NCBI GenBank assembly: GCA_020431945.1
Contig: JAGQHH010000024.1
Span: forward strand, 1 to 25,760
Direction of reading: 5' to 3'
Length of the DNA stretch: 25,760 nt
Origin: Cyanobacteria bacterium HKST-UBA02
Lineage (GTDB): Bacteria; Cyanobacteriota; Vampirovibrionia; Obscuribacterales; Obscuribacteraceae
Numbering within the stretch: position 1 is the first letter of the stretch; each line of letters opens with the position of its first letter. Under the pieces are notes generated by a model. The model was not told the DNA's origin. It worked only from the letters and a program-made list of their open reading frames with translations, and made no database searches. The position numbers were made by a program, and so were the translations under genes. This document shows, piece by piece, positions 15,824-23,184 of this stretch.

Positions 15824-16120
15824 ATGCAGATCATTCACTGGGGGCGAGCACGCAAGTTCTTTCAAAAGCACAGGTCCGCAGAGATACCGCTGAAGCAGTG
15901 GCGGGCAGCCGTCCAGGCGGCAGACTGGCAGACCTTCCCTGATGTGCGAAAAACCTTCTCTAGTGCTGATTGGGTCGATGGACAGATTGTATTTGATATC
16001 AAAGGAAATGATTTCAGGTTGATTGCAATTGCTAGATTCAGAAGAGGACGGGTTTATGTTCGCCACGTTCTGACCCATGAAGAATACGATCGGGGCGACT
16101 GGAAAGTGAAGAGGAGGTAA
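15824..16120 (+). CDS. higB: HigB-type toxin (RelE-like mRNA interferase)
   Basis: The 98-aa product matches the HigB toxin family (PF09907 type): residues about 40-90 contain VRKTFSSADWV, IVFDIKGNDFRLIA, RGRVYVRHVLTHEEYDR, the family's signature strands. In such toxins this fold cleaves mRNA on the ribosome. The ATG at 15824 is preferred to a GTG two codons upstream. The stop codon is one base before the higA GTG, and the higA ribosome-binding site lies in the last codons, so the two genes are translationally coupled, with toxin first as is usual for higBA. Confidence 0.92.
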   Translation: MQIIHWGRARKFFQKHRSAEIPLKQWRAAVQAADWQTFPDVRKTFSSADWVDGQIVFDIKGNDFRLIAIARFRRGRVYVRHVLTHEEYDRGDWKVKRR

Positions 16121-16121
16121 C

Positions 16122-16547
16122 GTGGCCACTTCATTTGACGATAGTAGGACATACGAGAAGCTAGTGCGGCGGTTTCCATTGCGCCCAATCCGAGACGAGA
16201 AGCACTGCCAGCGAGCTGCTCAAATTTGTGATTCGCTCACAGATAGAGGCGATTCTCTTAATTCCGCAGAAAGCGATTATCTCGAAGTGCTTTCCGACTT
16301 GATCGCCAAGTATGAATCTCGATGGGAGAAAGATTCTCTGGACTTGTCACCCCGGGAGCTCATAGTGTTCCTGATGGAGCAAAACGGTCTTGCGCAGAAG
16401 GACCTGGTTCCTGAGTTCGGATCGCCAAGTAGAGTTTCGGAATTCCTCAGTGGCGAACGCAATCTCAGTTTGAAGCAAGCAAACCGGCTCGCCTTAAAGT
16501 TTGGCCTCAGGGTCGATGCTTTGATTAACCAGGAGATGGGCTTGTGA
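16122..16547 (+). CDS. higA: HigA-type antitoxin with C-terminal XRE helix-turn-helix
   Basis: The 141-aa product has an N-terminal helical part (about 1-75), likely to contact the toxin, and a Cro/C1-type HTH at about 78-133 (LAQKDLVPEFGSPSRVSEFLSGERNLSLKQANRLALKFGL as pattern, with the SRVSEFLSGER recognition helix). It begins with GTG; AGGAGGT overlaps the higB stop region. It is expected to bind HigB and repress the dyads upstream of higB. The CULT-domain gene starts 19 bp after its stop and may be part of the same transcript. Confidence 0.92.
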   Translation: MATSFDDSRTYEKLVRRFPLRPIRDEKHCQRAAQICDSLTDRGDSLNSAESDYLEVLSDLIAKYESRWEKDSLDLSPRELIVFLMEQNGLAQKDLVPEFGSPSRVSEFLSGERNLSLKQANRLALKFGLRVDALINQEMGL

Positions 16548-16566
16548 GGAAGACCTGGGGACTTGC

Positions 16567-16905
16567 ATGACCGAAGTCGCTCCAGTCGAAATCGAGCAGG
16601 AGAGCGTCGAGACGCAGAAGTCCGTGCGCTGCAAGAATTGCGGGCACGAGATCACGAGCCCGGCGTCCGCCATCGAGCCGCACGAGCACACGTTCCGGAA
16701 TCCGGCTGGATACTCCTTTCATGTTCTCTGCTATAGCGATGCTCCGGGTGCCGCCGATGTTGGTGAAGTGACCACCGATGCGAGCTGGTTCGCGGGGTAT
16801 GCCTGGAGCTTTGCAATTTGTATGGAATGCCATAACCATCTAGGGTGGTGGTATTCCGGGCGCGATCGCTTCGCCGGGCTCATAGCCACTCGCCTTGTTC
16901 GCTGA
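16567..16905 (+). CDS. CULT-domain protein (bacterial cereblon-like)
   Basis: The 112-aa product consists almost wholly of a CULT domain, the thalidomide-binding domain of cereblon, also known as single-domain proteins in bacteria. Zinc ligands are Cys22/Cys25 (CKNC) and Cys85/Cys88 (CMEC). The aromatic cage residues appear as Trp74, Trp80 and Trp94 (SWFAGYAW, HLGWW), with gaps of 6 and 14 residues, the same spacing as Trp380, Trp386 and Trp400 of human cereblon. The NPAGYSFHV segment also fits the family. The natural ligand in bacteria is not settled; cyclic imide products of Asn/Gln damage and uridine-like compounds have been considered. It lies 19 bp behind higA, with GGGGA before the ATG, so it may be cotranscribed with the toxin-antitoxin pair. 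Confidence 0.9.
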   Translation: MTEVAPVEIEQESVETQKSVRCKNCGHEITSPASAIEPHEHTFRNPAGYSFHVLCYSDAPGAADVGEVTTDASWFAGYAWSFAICMECHNHLGWWYSGRDRFAGLIATRLVR

Positions 16906-16929
16906 CAGATTCCCGGCTTAATCTATAAT
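16902..16929 (+). promoter_or_regulatory. Promoter of the small membrane-protein pair
   Basis: CTGACA (16902-16907) and a perfect TATAAT (16924-16929) are separated by 16 bp. The start point falls at about 16936-16937, coincident with the ATG at 16937, so the transcript is probably leaderless. The -35 overlaps the stop of the CULT gene. Confidence 0.7.
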
Positions 16930-16936
16930 CGAAATT

Positions 16937-17239
16937 ATGGAGAATGACGAGAATAAAATCTTCAAGGCGTACATTGTCGGGTCCGCCAGGGTTCTAGCCG
17001 CCATATGGGTCATGGCGGTTCTGCTCTGGTCTCTCAGATCCGGCAGTTTTCTGTCCCTGGCGTTTATCCCGATTGGTTTGATGCTGGGACTTGGTGTCCT
17101 GATTCTTCCCCTATCGCTTTCGCTGGTCTTCTATCCCCTTTTTGCTGCCGGGCACCGCAGCTTGAGCCTGGCAGGTCTGGCGGCAGCAGCCATGTCCTTC
17201 ATAGCCGGGGCAGGCACTGCGATTGTGCAGCTACCGTGA
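16937..17239 (+). CDS. Small membrane protein, paralog 1
   Basis: The 100-aa product has three predicted membrane segments (about 13-33, 38-68 and 78-97) and a short charged N-terminus (MENDENK). Near residues 57-95 it contains PLSLSLVFYPLFAAGHRSLS, which recurs almost unchanged in the next gene. No known family is recognised. A strong promoter ends seven bases before the ATG and no Shine-Dalgarno site is present, implying leaderless translation. The next gene starts by a GTGA overlap with its stop codon. Confidence 0.75.
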   Translation: MENDENKIFKAYIVGSARVLAAIWVMAVLLWSLRSGSFLSLAFIPIGLMLGLGVLILPLSLSLVFYPLFAAGHRSLSLAGLAAAAMSFIAGAGTAIVQLP

Positions 17240-17544
17240 ACAAGACTGACGGCGACAGCGGCAGAGCTTTCTGGATCGGGATAGGGTCCCTCTTAGCGGT
17301 TGCATTCGCTCTAGCCAGCCTGGGGCTGGGTCTGGTGATGGTCAGAGACGTTATGTCCTTTGTCGGATGGCTAATTTGCGTCGGGTTTCTGGCCGGTTTT
17401 ATGTGGGTCCCTTTTTCTATGTCCATAGTGCTATATCCGGTGTTCGCCGCCGGCCATCGAAGCCTCAGTCTTGCCGGAGTGGTGGTGTCAGTGATGTGCT
17501 TCAGCGCGGGTGTAGTTACTGCGATTTTGAGCAGCGGGTCCTAG
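17236..17544 (+). CDS. Small membrane protein, paralog 2
   Basis: The 102-aa product has a short polar N-terminus (VNKTDGDSGR) and three hydrophobic segments. It shares the PF/SxSxVxYPxFAAGHRSLSLAG motif and the following AGxxTAI end with the gene before it, so the two are tandem paralogs. The start is GTG at 17236, overlapping the TGA of paralog 1 (GTGA), a sign of translational coupling. Longer upstream reading in this frame overlaps paralog 1 and is not supported. Function is unknown; the pair may form a heteromeric membrane complex. Its stop overlaps that of the convergent next gene on a shared CTAG. Confidence 0.75.
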   Translation: MNKTDGDSGRAFWIGIGSLLAVAFALASLGLGLVMVRDVMSFVGWLICVGFLAGFMWVPFSMSIVLYPVFAAGHRSLSLAGVVVSVMCFSAGVVTAILSSGS

Positions 17545-18539
17545 TCGGTGGCTTTGCTTTTCCCCAAGACGAGACTGGTGCCGGCGGCGCCGGCACTTAC
17601 CAGGAGGACGAAGGCCAGGAGTCCCAGGGGACCGCACAGGGCGGCGGAGATGATTTGTTTTAGAGCCGCCGCCTGCAAAAGGGCTGACAGAAGATAGATG
17701 CCTGAGAAGAAGAAGATGGTCCAGCTCACATATGATGTGACCGAGACGGCTATTTTCAGTGCTTCTAAAGGTCGCGACTCTCGACTGAATAAAGTGCAGA
17801 TCGATCCGACCAATAGAGGCATTAGATAGCAGGCAACGCTAAAATGCGCCCCGAGGCCTCGAAAGAGAATGACGGGCATCACGAGCATTGCTGTACCGAC
17901 CATCGCAGCGAGCCAGAGTTTGCCCACGGGGCGTTTCTGCTCCGAGAAGATGCGGAGGTGTCTGCGCGAGAGCCTGATGCCGAACTCCGAAATCAGGACG
18001 AAGACAACCCCTATTATGGCGCCGATTGCAGTGACGTTAGCGGCAAATGCGGGACCTTCCGTTTGGCTTGCGACAAACCAGGTGAAAAGAGTCAGGGGCA
18101 GCAGAAGCAGGTAGGAAAAATAGCGAGCCGCGACGGTAAAACGCTCTGTTCCTTTGAAAAAGTGGGCCAGATAAGTCTGGCTTACTGAAAAAAAGAACGG
18201 AATCAGCACGGCAACGGTGGTAATCGTGTGCGCGGGCTTCCAGATTTCCTGGTTCAGATGCATGCCTGAAATTTGCAGGGTCGATAATGATATAAAGAGA
18301 GGCGAGCAGACCAGACCTAACAGCAGAATCATGAAAGCAAGGGAAATCGGAAGCGTCGTGACCCAGATTCCGGCTCGCAGCAGATTGTGCAGAAAACCCG
18401 CTTTCTTCTCGGTTACAGGGGTCTCTATGCCCAAAGATGACTGACCCGCACGCGCGAGCTCCTGTTGCTGGCTCTCCTCGACTTTTTCTGCTGCGGGAGC
18501 GCTTTTTAGCTCGACGTGGTCCTCTTTATCTTCCTGCAT
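17541..18539 (-). CDS. Eight-pass membrane protein of unknown function
   Basis: The 332-aa product has a charged, acidic, Gln-rich cytoplasmic N-terminus (1-48) and about eight membrane segments (roughly 55-86, 105-125, 138-158, 166-188, 206-226, 233-250, 264-293 and 299-325). The basic loop RLSRRHLRIFSEQKR (about 189-203) should lie in the cytoplasm. No transporter motif or known family is recognised. GAG lies before the ATG (AAGAGTGAGCA). Its stop codon shares CTAG with the convergent paralog pair. It is divergent from the DUF6745 gene. Confidence 0.75.
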   Translation of the reverse strand: MQEDKEDHVELKSAPAAEKVEESQQQELARAGQSSLGIETPVTEKKAGFLHNLLRAGIWVTTLPISLAFMILLLGLVCSPLFISLSTLQISGMHLNQEIWKPAHTITTVAVLIPFFFSVSQTYLAHFFKGTERFTVAARYFSYLLLLPLTLFTWFVASQTEGPAFAANVTAIGAIIGVVFVLISEFGIRLSRRHLRIFSEQKRPVGKLWLAAMVGTAMLVMPVILFRGLGAHFSVACYLMPLLVGSICTLFSRESRPLEALKIAVSVTSYVSWTIFFFSGIYLLSALLQAAALKQIISAALCGPLGLLAFVLLVSAGAAGTSLVLGKSKATD

Positions 18540-18628
18540 TGCTCACTCTTGGTCCCTTCCTATATCCCCGTTCGCTTCGCGAGCGTAACCATGAGCTGTG
18601 GGACAAATCTGAAATATTTGAGGATGTC

Positions 18629-18659
18629 TTGGCAACCCGGTGGGCAGCCCGTATATGAT
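18629..18659 (+). promoter_or_regulatory. Possible promoter of the DUF6745 gene
   Basis: TTGGCA (18629-18634) is followed after 17 bp by TATATG (18652-18657), or after 19 bp by TATGAT (18654-18659). Predicted transcript start is near 18665, giving a leader of about 27 nt. Confidence 0.45.
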
Positions 18660-18680
18660 GGCTATACGAGGTTTTTAAGC

Positions 18681-18695
18681 GTGAGTATCCGGTGA
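18681..18695 (+). other. Four-codon upstream reading frame overlapping the DUF6745 start
   Basis: GTG AGT ATC CGG TGA has a well-placed GAGG nine bases before it, and its TGA overlaps the GTG of the main gene (GTGA). It may load ribosomes for coupled initiation of the main gene, which has no good site of its own. A frameshift in the gene's 5' end is the alternative reading. Confidence 0.45.
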
Positions 18696-20257
18696 ATAAT
18701 CCCAAGCCCAATATCGATCGGCTCGTCACGAATATGATCTCTCGCTGGCGCACCGAACTTACTACCAGGACCGACGACAATCCTGAAATGGTGGAGAGTG
18801 CTCTCGCGACCCTCTACAAGCTGTCGGCGGATCTCCCGCCGCCTCTGGTTCTCTGGTGCGAGAGCCCGGTTCAGCAAATCACCATACCGATGCTGATGAC
18901 CAATGTCGTTCATTCGAAGATGTGGGATCAGACCCTGACGGTTCTCAGGCATGCCGGCTCCCCGGATTCTGCCGACTGGCAGACGACCTGGGACAGCGAA
19001 TGGATCAGGGTCGAGAGGCTGGTAGTGGTGCCGATTCTCGAAAGGATCTGGAATAACCAGTATCCGTATTATGGTGCTGAAGTTCAGCGCCGGATTCTGA
19101 GCCGACTCAAGAGCCATATGCATACATGGCTCCTGAATGGTGGTCTGGAGGATGAGACTCAGTCTGCTTTTGGGCTCAAGCCTCAGAAAACGGGTAATGG
19201 CATCATCCCCTTCCCGTGGGAACGCCGGATGTTCAAGTTCATGGCTAAAATCGCCGCAAGGATCGAGCAGCGGACAAGCAAGCAATTCAATTTCAACGGC
19301 ACCACTACAGTTGGTCTGGCTGTCGGAAACTTCGATCACAGGATCGTGACCGACCATATACCGGTTACTCGCGATCTGCTCAAGCCTGAAAGTAGTGAGT
19401 TGGAGCGTCTTGATAGACTCGAAGCCCTGAAGGCTCGGTTCGATGAAGTTGGCAGGATCAGCCAGAGACGGAATCAATTTGTCGGGCAGGTTGCCACCGG
19501 CTACACAAGACCGCTTGAGTTCCCGACCATGGACCTGGATCGGCAGTGGTACGAGATTGCCTGGGATTCTATAAAGTGGGTGAATGACGAGAGGCTGGCG
19601 AGGGAAGCCGAGGCGCGCGCACGAACCGGTGTGATCTGGGCTTCTTCGGCGGACTGGCTGCCTTTCGCCCTCACTTGCCGCCACTTCGATGGCGAGCTCC
19701 TTGCCGATCTTGACGAGGGTATAGACTGCTGGGCGTACCTGTTTCATGGTGCCGAAGGATATTCTTTCTCGTCGCAGATTGTTTTTGCATGCATGAAGCC
19801 GAAGTTTATCCAGACCGACGAGTCCGGACGCCCTCATTGCGAAGATGGACCGGCGGCTGTATGGGCTGACGGACTGTCCGTATACTCCTGGAAGGGTTTC
19901 GCCGTCGACCGGAAGATTATCGAAGAGAAAGATGACATCACGGTGGGACAGATCCTCGAAGAGAGCAATGCCGAAATCCGTCGTGTATTGCTCGATATCT
20001 ATGGAAATGAGCGATTTCTCACCGAGTCCGGCGCCGAGGTGCTTCACGAGGATGAGTGCGGCATTCTCTACCGCTATGAGTTCGATCTGGATGAGCCACT
20101 GATGATGGTGCGGGTTCGCAATTCGACGCGCGAGCCCGACGGGACATACAGGTTCTATTATCTTCGTGTTCCACCGACTGTTCAGACGGCCCGTGAAGCC
20201 GTCGCATGGACCTTCGGTTTGTCTGAGGACGAGTACAAGCCGCAGAAAGAGAGCTGA
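18692..20257 (+). CDS. DUF6745 protein
   Basis: The 521-aa product matches DUF6745, a large soluble domain of unknown function. Typical elements lie in the C-terminal third: RPHCEDGPAAVWADG (380-394), the YSWKGFAVDRKII stretch, ITVGQILEESNAEIRRVLLDIYG (416-438), and REPDGTYRFYYLRVPP followed by TAREAVAWTFGL (480-510). The N-terminal part is helical and Trp-rich. There is no signal peptide or membrane segment. The start is taken as GTG at 18692; an ATG at 18734 is a fallback. A long antisense ORF covers the gene, but the recognised family on this strand settles the matter. It stands alone between two minus-strand genes. Confidence 0.85.
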   Translation: MNNPKPNIDRLVTNMISRWRTELTTRTDDNPEMVESALATLYKLSADLPPPLVLWCESPVQQITIPMLMTNVVHSKMWDQTLTVLRHAGSPDSADWQTTWDSEWIRVERLVVVPILERIWNNQYPYYGAEVQRRILSRLKSHMHTWLLNGGLEDETQSAFGLKPQKTGNGIIPFPWERRMFKFMAKIAARIEQRTSKQFNFNGTTTVGLAVGNFDHRIVTDHIPVTRDLLKPESSELERLDRLEALKARFDEVGRISQRRNQFVGQVATGYTRPLEFPTMDLDRQWYEIAWDSIKWVNDERLAREAEARARTGVIWASSADWLPFALTCRHFDGELLADLDEGIDCWAYLFHGAEGYSFSSQIVFACMKPKFIQTDESGRPHCEDGPAAVWADGLSVYSWKGFAVDRKIIEEKDDITVGQILEESNAEIRRVLLDIYGNERFLTESGAEVLHEDECGILYRYEFDLDEPLMMVRVRNSTREPDGTYRFYYLRVPPTVQTAREAVAWTFGLSEDEYKPQKES

Positions 20258-20385
20258 GGGAGCCAGGTTTCGAGTCGCGCAGGGCTATTCGGTCAGCGCA
20301 GAGTCTGCGTTGGCAATAGTTCCGGGCTCTCATACTGGCGGTTGAGAAGGTAAGCTTGGGTCCCATCTTTCTGTGGGTATCTTTG

Positions 20386-20949
20386 CTAAATCTCTCTTGT
20401 TTGTCTGAGGGCTGCGAAAATTCCCGGCACATCGCTGGTTCTTTTACTCAGTATTGCTGTGATAATGATTCCTTCCACTGAGCACGCTATCCAGAGGCAT
20501 GCTATCGCGGGTAGTATCATGTCACTTCTTCCGAGCCAGAAAGAAATTACACTGCCGAAGATAAGATAAGCGCAGAGTCGGGAAAAGTCCGTATGATATG
20601 CCGGAAAGCCCCCCAGTTTCGCTGAGCAGAAAGCCCAGTGGAGTACTTGCACAACGCCTCCGACAAGGACAAAGGCCCCGCATTTGAACACTGCTTGAGG
20701 GGTGCTGACGGCAAGGAAGAGGATTACGCAAAGATAGAGAGCCAGGTCTGAGATGCTGTCCAGAGTGGCACCGAAGTCAGTGCACCAGTTGAAGCGCCTG
20801 GCGATGAAGCCATCTAACATATCCGAGACTCCGGCTGCCACGAACAGGGGCAGGAATAGTTTCTGTTCGTTTCCTGCCAGGCACAGGGTGGCGATAAAGA
20901 GGGCCGCAATTAGTCGTACGCTGGTGATGATGTTGGGTATGTTTCTCAT
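20386..20949 (-). CDS. CDP-alcohol phosphatidyltransferase family membrane enzyme
   Basis: The 187-aa product carries the complete signature of the family: Asp43-x2-Asp46-Gly47-x2-Ala50-Arg51-x8-Gly60-x3-Asp64-x3-Asp68 (SDMLDGFIARR, DFGATLDSISD). These residues bind the CDP group and metal ions in enzymes such as PgsA, which transfer a phosphatidyl group from CDP-diacylglycerol to an alcohol. About six membrane segments are visible, as expected. The acceptor alcohol (glycerol phosphate, inositol phosphate or another) cannot be told from sequence. The length is typical. There is no clear ribosome-binding site; a strong hairpin sits 14 bases before the ATG. It is the last gene of a minus-strand run of four. 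Confidence 0.88.
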   Translation of the reverse strand: MRNIPNIITSVRLIAALFIATLCLAGNEQKLFLPLFVAAGVSDMLDGFIARRFNWCTDFGATLDSISDLALYLCVILFLAVSTPQAVFKCGAFVLVGGVVQVLHWAFCSAKLGGFPAYHTDFSRLCAYLIFGSVISFWLGRSDMILPAIACLWIACSVEGIIITAILSKRTSDVPGIFAALRQTREI

Positions 20950-20963
20950 GCCGAGTAGTCTAG

Positions 20964-20983
20964 CGGGCCCATTGAAGGGCCCG
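20964..20983 (-). promoter_or_regulatory. GC-rich hairpin in the leader of the CDP-alcohol phosphatidyltransferase gene
   Basis: Perfect arms CGGGCCC/GGGCCCG enclose a 6-nt loop. It ends 14 bases before the ATG and is followed by no U tract in the minus direction, so it may affect translation or be a weak terminator of the gene upstream. A smaller dyad, ACAGT/ACTGT, lies at 20997-21012. Confidence 0.45.
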
Positions 20984-21086
20984 AGGCGAGGCTCAACAGT
21001 TCAATGACTGTTTTCCAGGGGACTCGTGGAGGAAGAGGGCTGGACGAGTTTCCTGTCTATCGAGGCTGTGATGAGCTGACAGTCGC

Positions 21087-21740
21087 TTAGCCCTGGACTG
21101 TGATACTTTTCCTTAATCTTTGCAGCGTGGTTTGCACGATTGTGTTTCCGTCTTTGTTATCGCACTGATCAATGAAGGTCCTGTTCTTGTCGAACCTTGG
21201 ATCACTGTAGGTGAAGTCGACTTTCACTTTCTTGTCTTCAACGTCCTCGATATCGATCTTCAGCTCGATGTCATTTAAGCTGGTCTCTCTTGTGGGTGCG
21301 CTGCTAGTTGTTGAGACATAGTGATACTCGTAGTAGATCTGGTATCGCATAGCCGCATGTCTCTTCTCGCTGCTTTCATCGATCTTGGACCAGAAACGCT
21401 CCATGTCCGATGCCGTAATCGGCTCTGCCAGGCACAATTCGATTTGCTTGACAGCGTCCTTTAGAGGCATCCTTGATACCATGTCTTCTTTGATTACCGG
21501 TCGGTCTTCCTTCTCAGAGCCGCCGGGACTGATTATCGACAGCGCCACGAAACCCACGGCGAGAAGCCCGGCAAGCGGAAGATAAGCCTGGAGAGCCGGC
21601 ACTATGACAAAAGGTGCCACTATGATTCCCGATACAACGCTCAGTACGACGATGCGATTGACCAGGAGCTGGCGCGCCTGCGAATCGGCCTCCACCGTCT
21701 CGGGGAGGTCTGTTGACACGGGCTTCAATTCATCGGACAT
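21087..21740 (-). CDS. Two-pass membrane protein of unknown function
   Basis: The 217-aa product has an acidic N-terminus (1-24), two adjacent membrane segments (about 29-49 and 52-70), then a soluble domain (75-217). That domain has alternating beta-rich stretches (YQIYYEYHYVSTTS, DIELKIDIEDVEDKKVKVDFTYSD) ending in a short helix. No known family is recognised. A weak AAGAGA precedes the ATG by about ten bases. It is followed by the CDP-alcohol phosphatidyltransferase gene 137 bp away and preceded by another unknown gene 105 bp away on the same strand. Confidence 0.7.
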   Translation of the reverse strand: MSDELKPVSTDLPETVEADSQARQLLVNRIVVLSVVSGIIVAPFVIVPALQAYLPLAGLLAVGFVALSIISPGGSEKEDRPVIKEDMVSRMPLKDAVKQIELCLAEPITASDMERFWSKIDESSEKRHAAMRYQIYYEYHYVSTTSSAPTRETSLNDIELKIDIEDVEDKKVKVDFTYSDPRFDKNRTFIDQCDNKDGNTIVQTTLQRLRKSITVQG

Positions 21741-21845
21741 GTCGATGTTCTCTTATTCTTGTCCGGGGTTACTTCTCAGTAGCACTCCAACTATCTTTTA
21801 CCCCGGAGGAGAGAAGTATTTACACGCTTGATGATCCGGTATCGT

Positions 21846-22541
21846 TCAGGGAAACTGAAAGTGCTTGTACATCCAAGCGAAATCGGGGGCATTCGAATAG
21901 CAAGCGTCGAACACATACATCTGGCGTGGAAAGTAATGCCGTCCTGCGATTCTGGAGAGGTCGCGATAAACAAGATACAGGCTATCGTGCTTTGAGCCGT
22001 GAAGATAGCAATGCTCCTCTTCGATCTGCTCCTTGTTCTTCTTTCCTCTGTCCCAACGCACAGTTAGGTCATCGCAATGGTTCATGTACAGTCTCAGGAA
22101 GAGCTTGTTCTGGTTTTCCCTAAGGCTTCTCTCAAAGCTCAACCTAGTCTGCTCTTCCCAGTCCGGCTCGAGAGCCAGGTGTCCATTCTCCTCTGTCAGA
22201 ATACAGAGCGACTCCAAGATCTCTTTGCCTGGACCAGGCTCGATGTCGAAGTTGTCGACAACCAGGTTGACTTTGAAGCTATATCTCAGCAAGAAGGTAA
22301 CCAGCGAACTCTCCGGCAACCAGTTCCTGTCTGTCTCGCAGAGACCTCGGATGTGCGGAATCGCAGGCTGAATTGCAGACAGTAAATCCTCTTCCAAAGT
22401 TTCGAACGACTCGATAGGAATCCAGGTTCCTGCAAGCTCTGGAACCTCTTTGTACTTGAGAGAGGTCTCGAGCAATCTAAGAATTCGAGTTTCGTCGAAC
22501 TCGATGCTTGATTCATTCTTCTTTGACCGCGGCATTGGCAT
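21846..22541 (-). CDS. Hypothetical soluble protein
   Basis: The 231-aa product has no signal peptide or membrane segment. It is rich in charged residues and Leu, with a predicted mix of helices and strands; the C-terminus is aromatic (HYFPRQMYVFDACYSNAPDF and a WMYKHF ending). No family is recognised. A second ATG lies two codons downstream. It starts 15 bp after the stop of the five-pass membrane gene, so the two are probably cotranscribed. Base composition looks lower in GC than the glycoside hydrolase region (by eye, not computed). Confidence 0.65.
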   Translation of the reverse strand: MPMPRSKKNESSIEFDETRILRLLETSLKYKEVPELAGTWIPIESFETLEEDLLSAIQPAIPHIRGLCETDRNWLPESSLVTFLLRYSFKVNLVVDNFDIEPGPGKEILESLCILTEENGHLALEPDWEEQTRLSFERSLRENQNKLFLRLYMNHCDDLTVRWDRGKKNKEQIEEEHCYLHGSKHDSLYLVYRDLSRIAGRHYFPRQMYVFDACYSNAPDFAWMYKHFQFP

Positions 22542-22556
22542 TCCGGATAGTTCTAC

Positions 22557-23081
22557 TCAGATGGGAAATCGAGCGAGAGGAAAGCTAGATAGACAGTATG
22601 AAAGCAGGAGCGTGGGGAGTTCTCCCGCAAGAAGAATGATTGCGAAGAGTCGCTCACCCTTCCACCTTTCTGAAAGCAGAACGCGGGCTCCGAGGAATGC
22701 TGCTATAGCCAGGGAGAGTAAGAATAGCTCGTTAAGGACTCGACTTCCTGGATTAAAGGCGATTCCCGTGAGGTAGAGGTAGCTGCTCCAGAGTGGCATG
22801 ATTGCAGCCGACACAAAAGGATTGAGAAGTGACCAGTATTTTTCCGTGATTCGGGGCGGGTCGGAAATAAGCAGGCAAGGCATGATGACTATTATGAATC
22901 CGATGATTCCGAATCCGGCGCTCATCGTGATAATAGAGATGAACATGAGGATTGCAGGTATAAGCTCGATGGATCGACAATAGCCTGTCGGAGCATTCCT
23001 GAAAATCCACCCGAGACAGCAGCACAGCAATACGAGCCATATGCTGAATAGAGTATTGCGGCTGAAAAGTCCTCGGATCAA
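22557..23081 (-). CDS. Five- or six-pass membrane protein of unknown function
   Basis: The 174-aa product has hydrophobic segments at about 10-27, 38-53, 55-72, 86-106, 115-135 and 145-167, with short loops. No family is recognised. The best in-frame start is TTG at 23081, with GGGGATGAG just upstream; an ATG at 23088 is in another frame. It is the first gene of a likely pair with the hypothetical gene at 22541. Like its partner it appears relatively AT-rich. Confidence 0.6.
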   Translation of the reverse strand: MIRGLFSRNTLFSIWLVLLCCCLGWIFRNAPTGYCRSIELIPAILMFISIITMSAGFGIIGFIIVIMPCLLISDPPRITEKYWSLLNPFVSAAIMPLWSSYLYLTGIAFNPGSRVLNELFLLSLAIAAFLGARVLLSERWKGERLFAIILLAGELPTLLLSYCLSSFPLARFPI

Positions 23082-23135
23082 TTCTCATCCCCGCAAAGAT
23101 CGGAATCAGCTTTATTCACGATATCACGGCTGTCC

Positions 23136-23153
23136 ATCCACTCGACAGTGGAT
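23136..23153 (-). terminator. Hairpin after the DUF900 hydrolase gene
   Basis: Perfect 7-bp arms ATCCACT/AGTGGAT enclose a CGAC loop, 32 bp past the hydrolase stop codon. No U tract follows in the minus direction. Confidence 0.45.
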
Positions 23154-23184
23154 TGTAAACGGTAGTTTCTAAGCCGAGTATTTG

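Noticed and set aside
16567..16905. Zinc-ribbon transcription factor or Yippee-type protein
   Set aside because: The CxxC pairs alone would allow this, but the tri-Trp spacing and the HLGWW end fit the CULT domain better.
17005..17235. N-terminal extension of the second small membrane protein
   Set aside because: It overlaps the first paralog in another frame; homology between the two proteins begins after the GTG at 17236.
18662..20047. 461-codon minus-strand ORF
   Set aside because: It is antisense to the DUF6745 gene, whose family motifs are clear on the plus strand.
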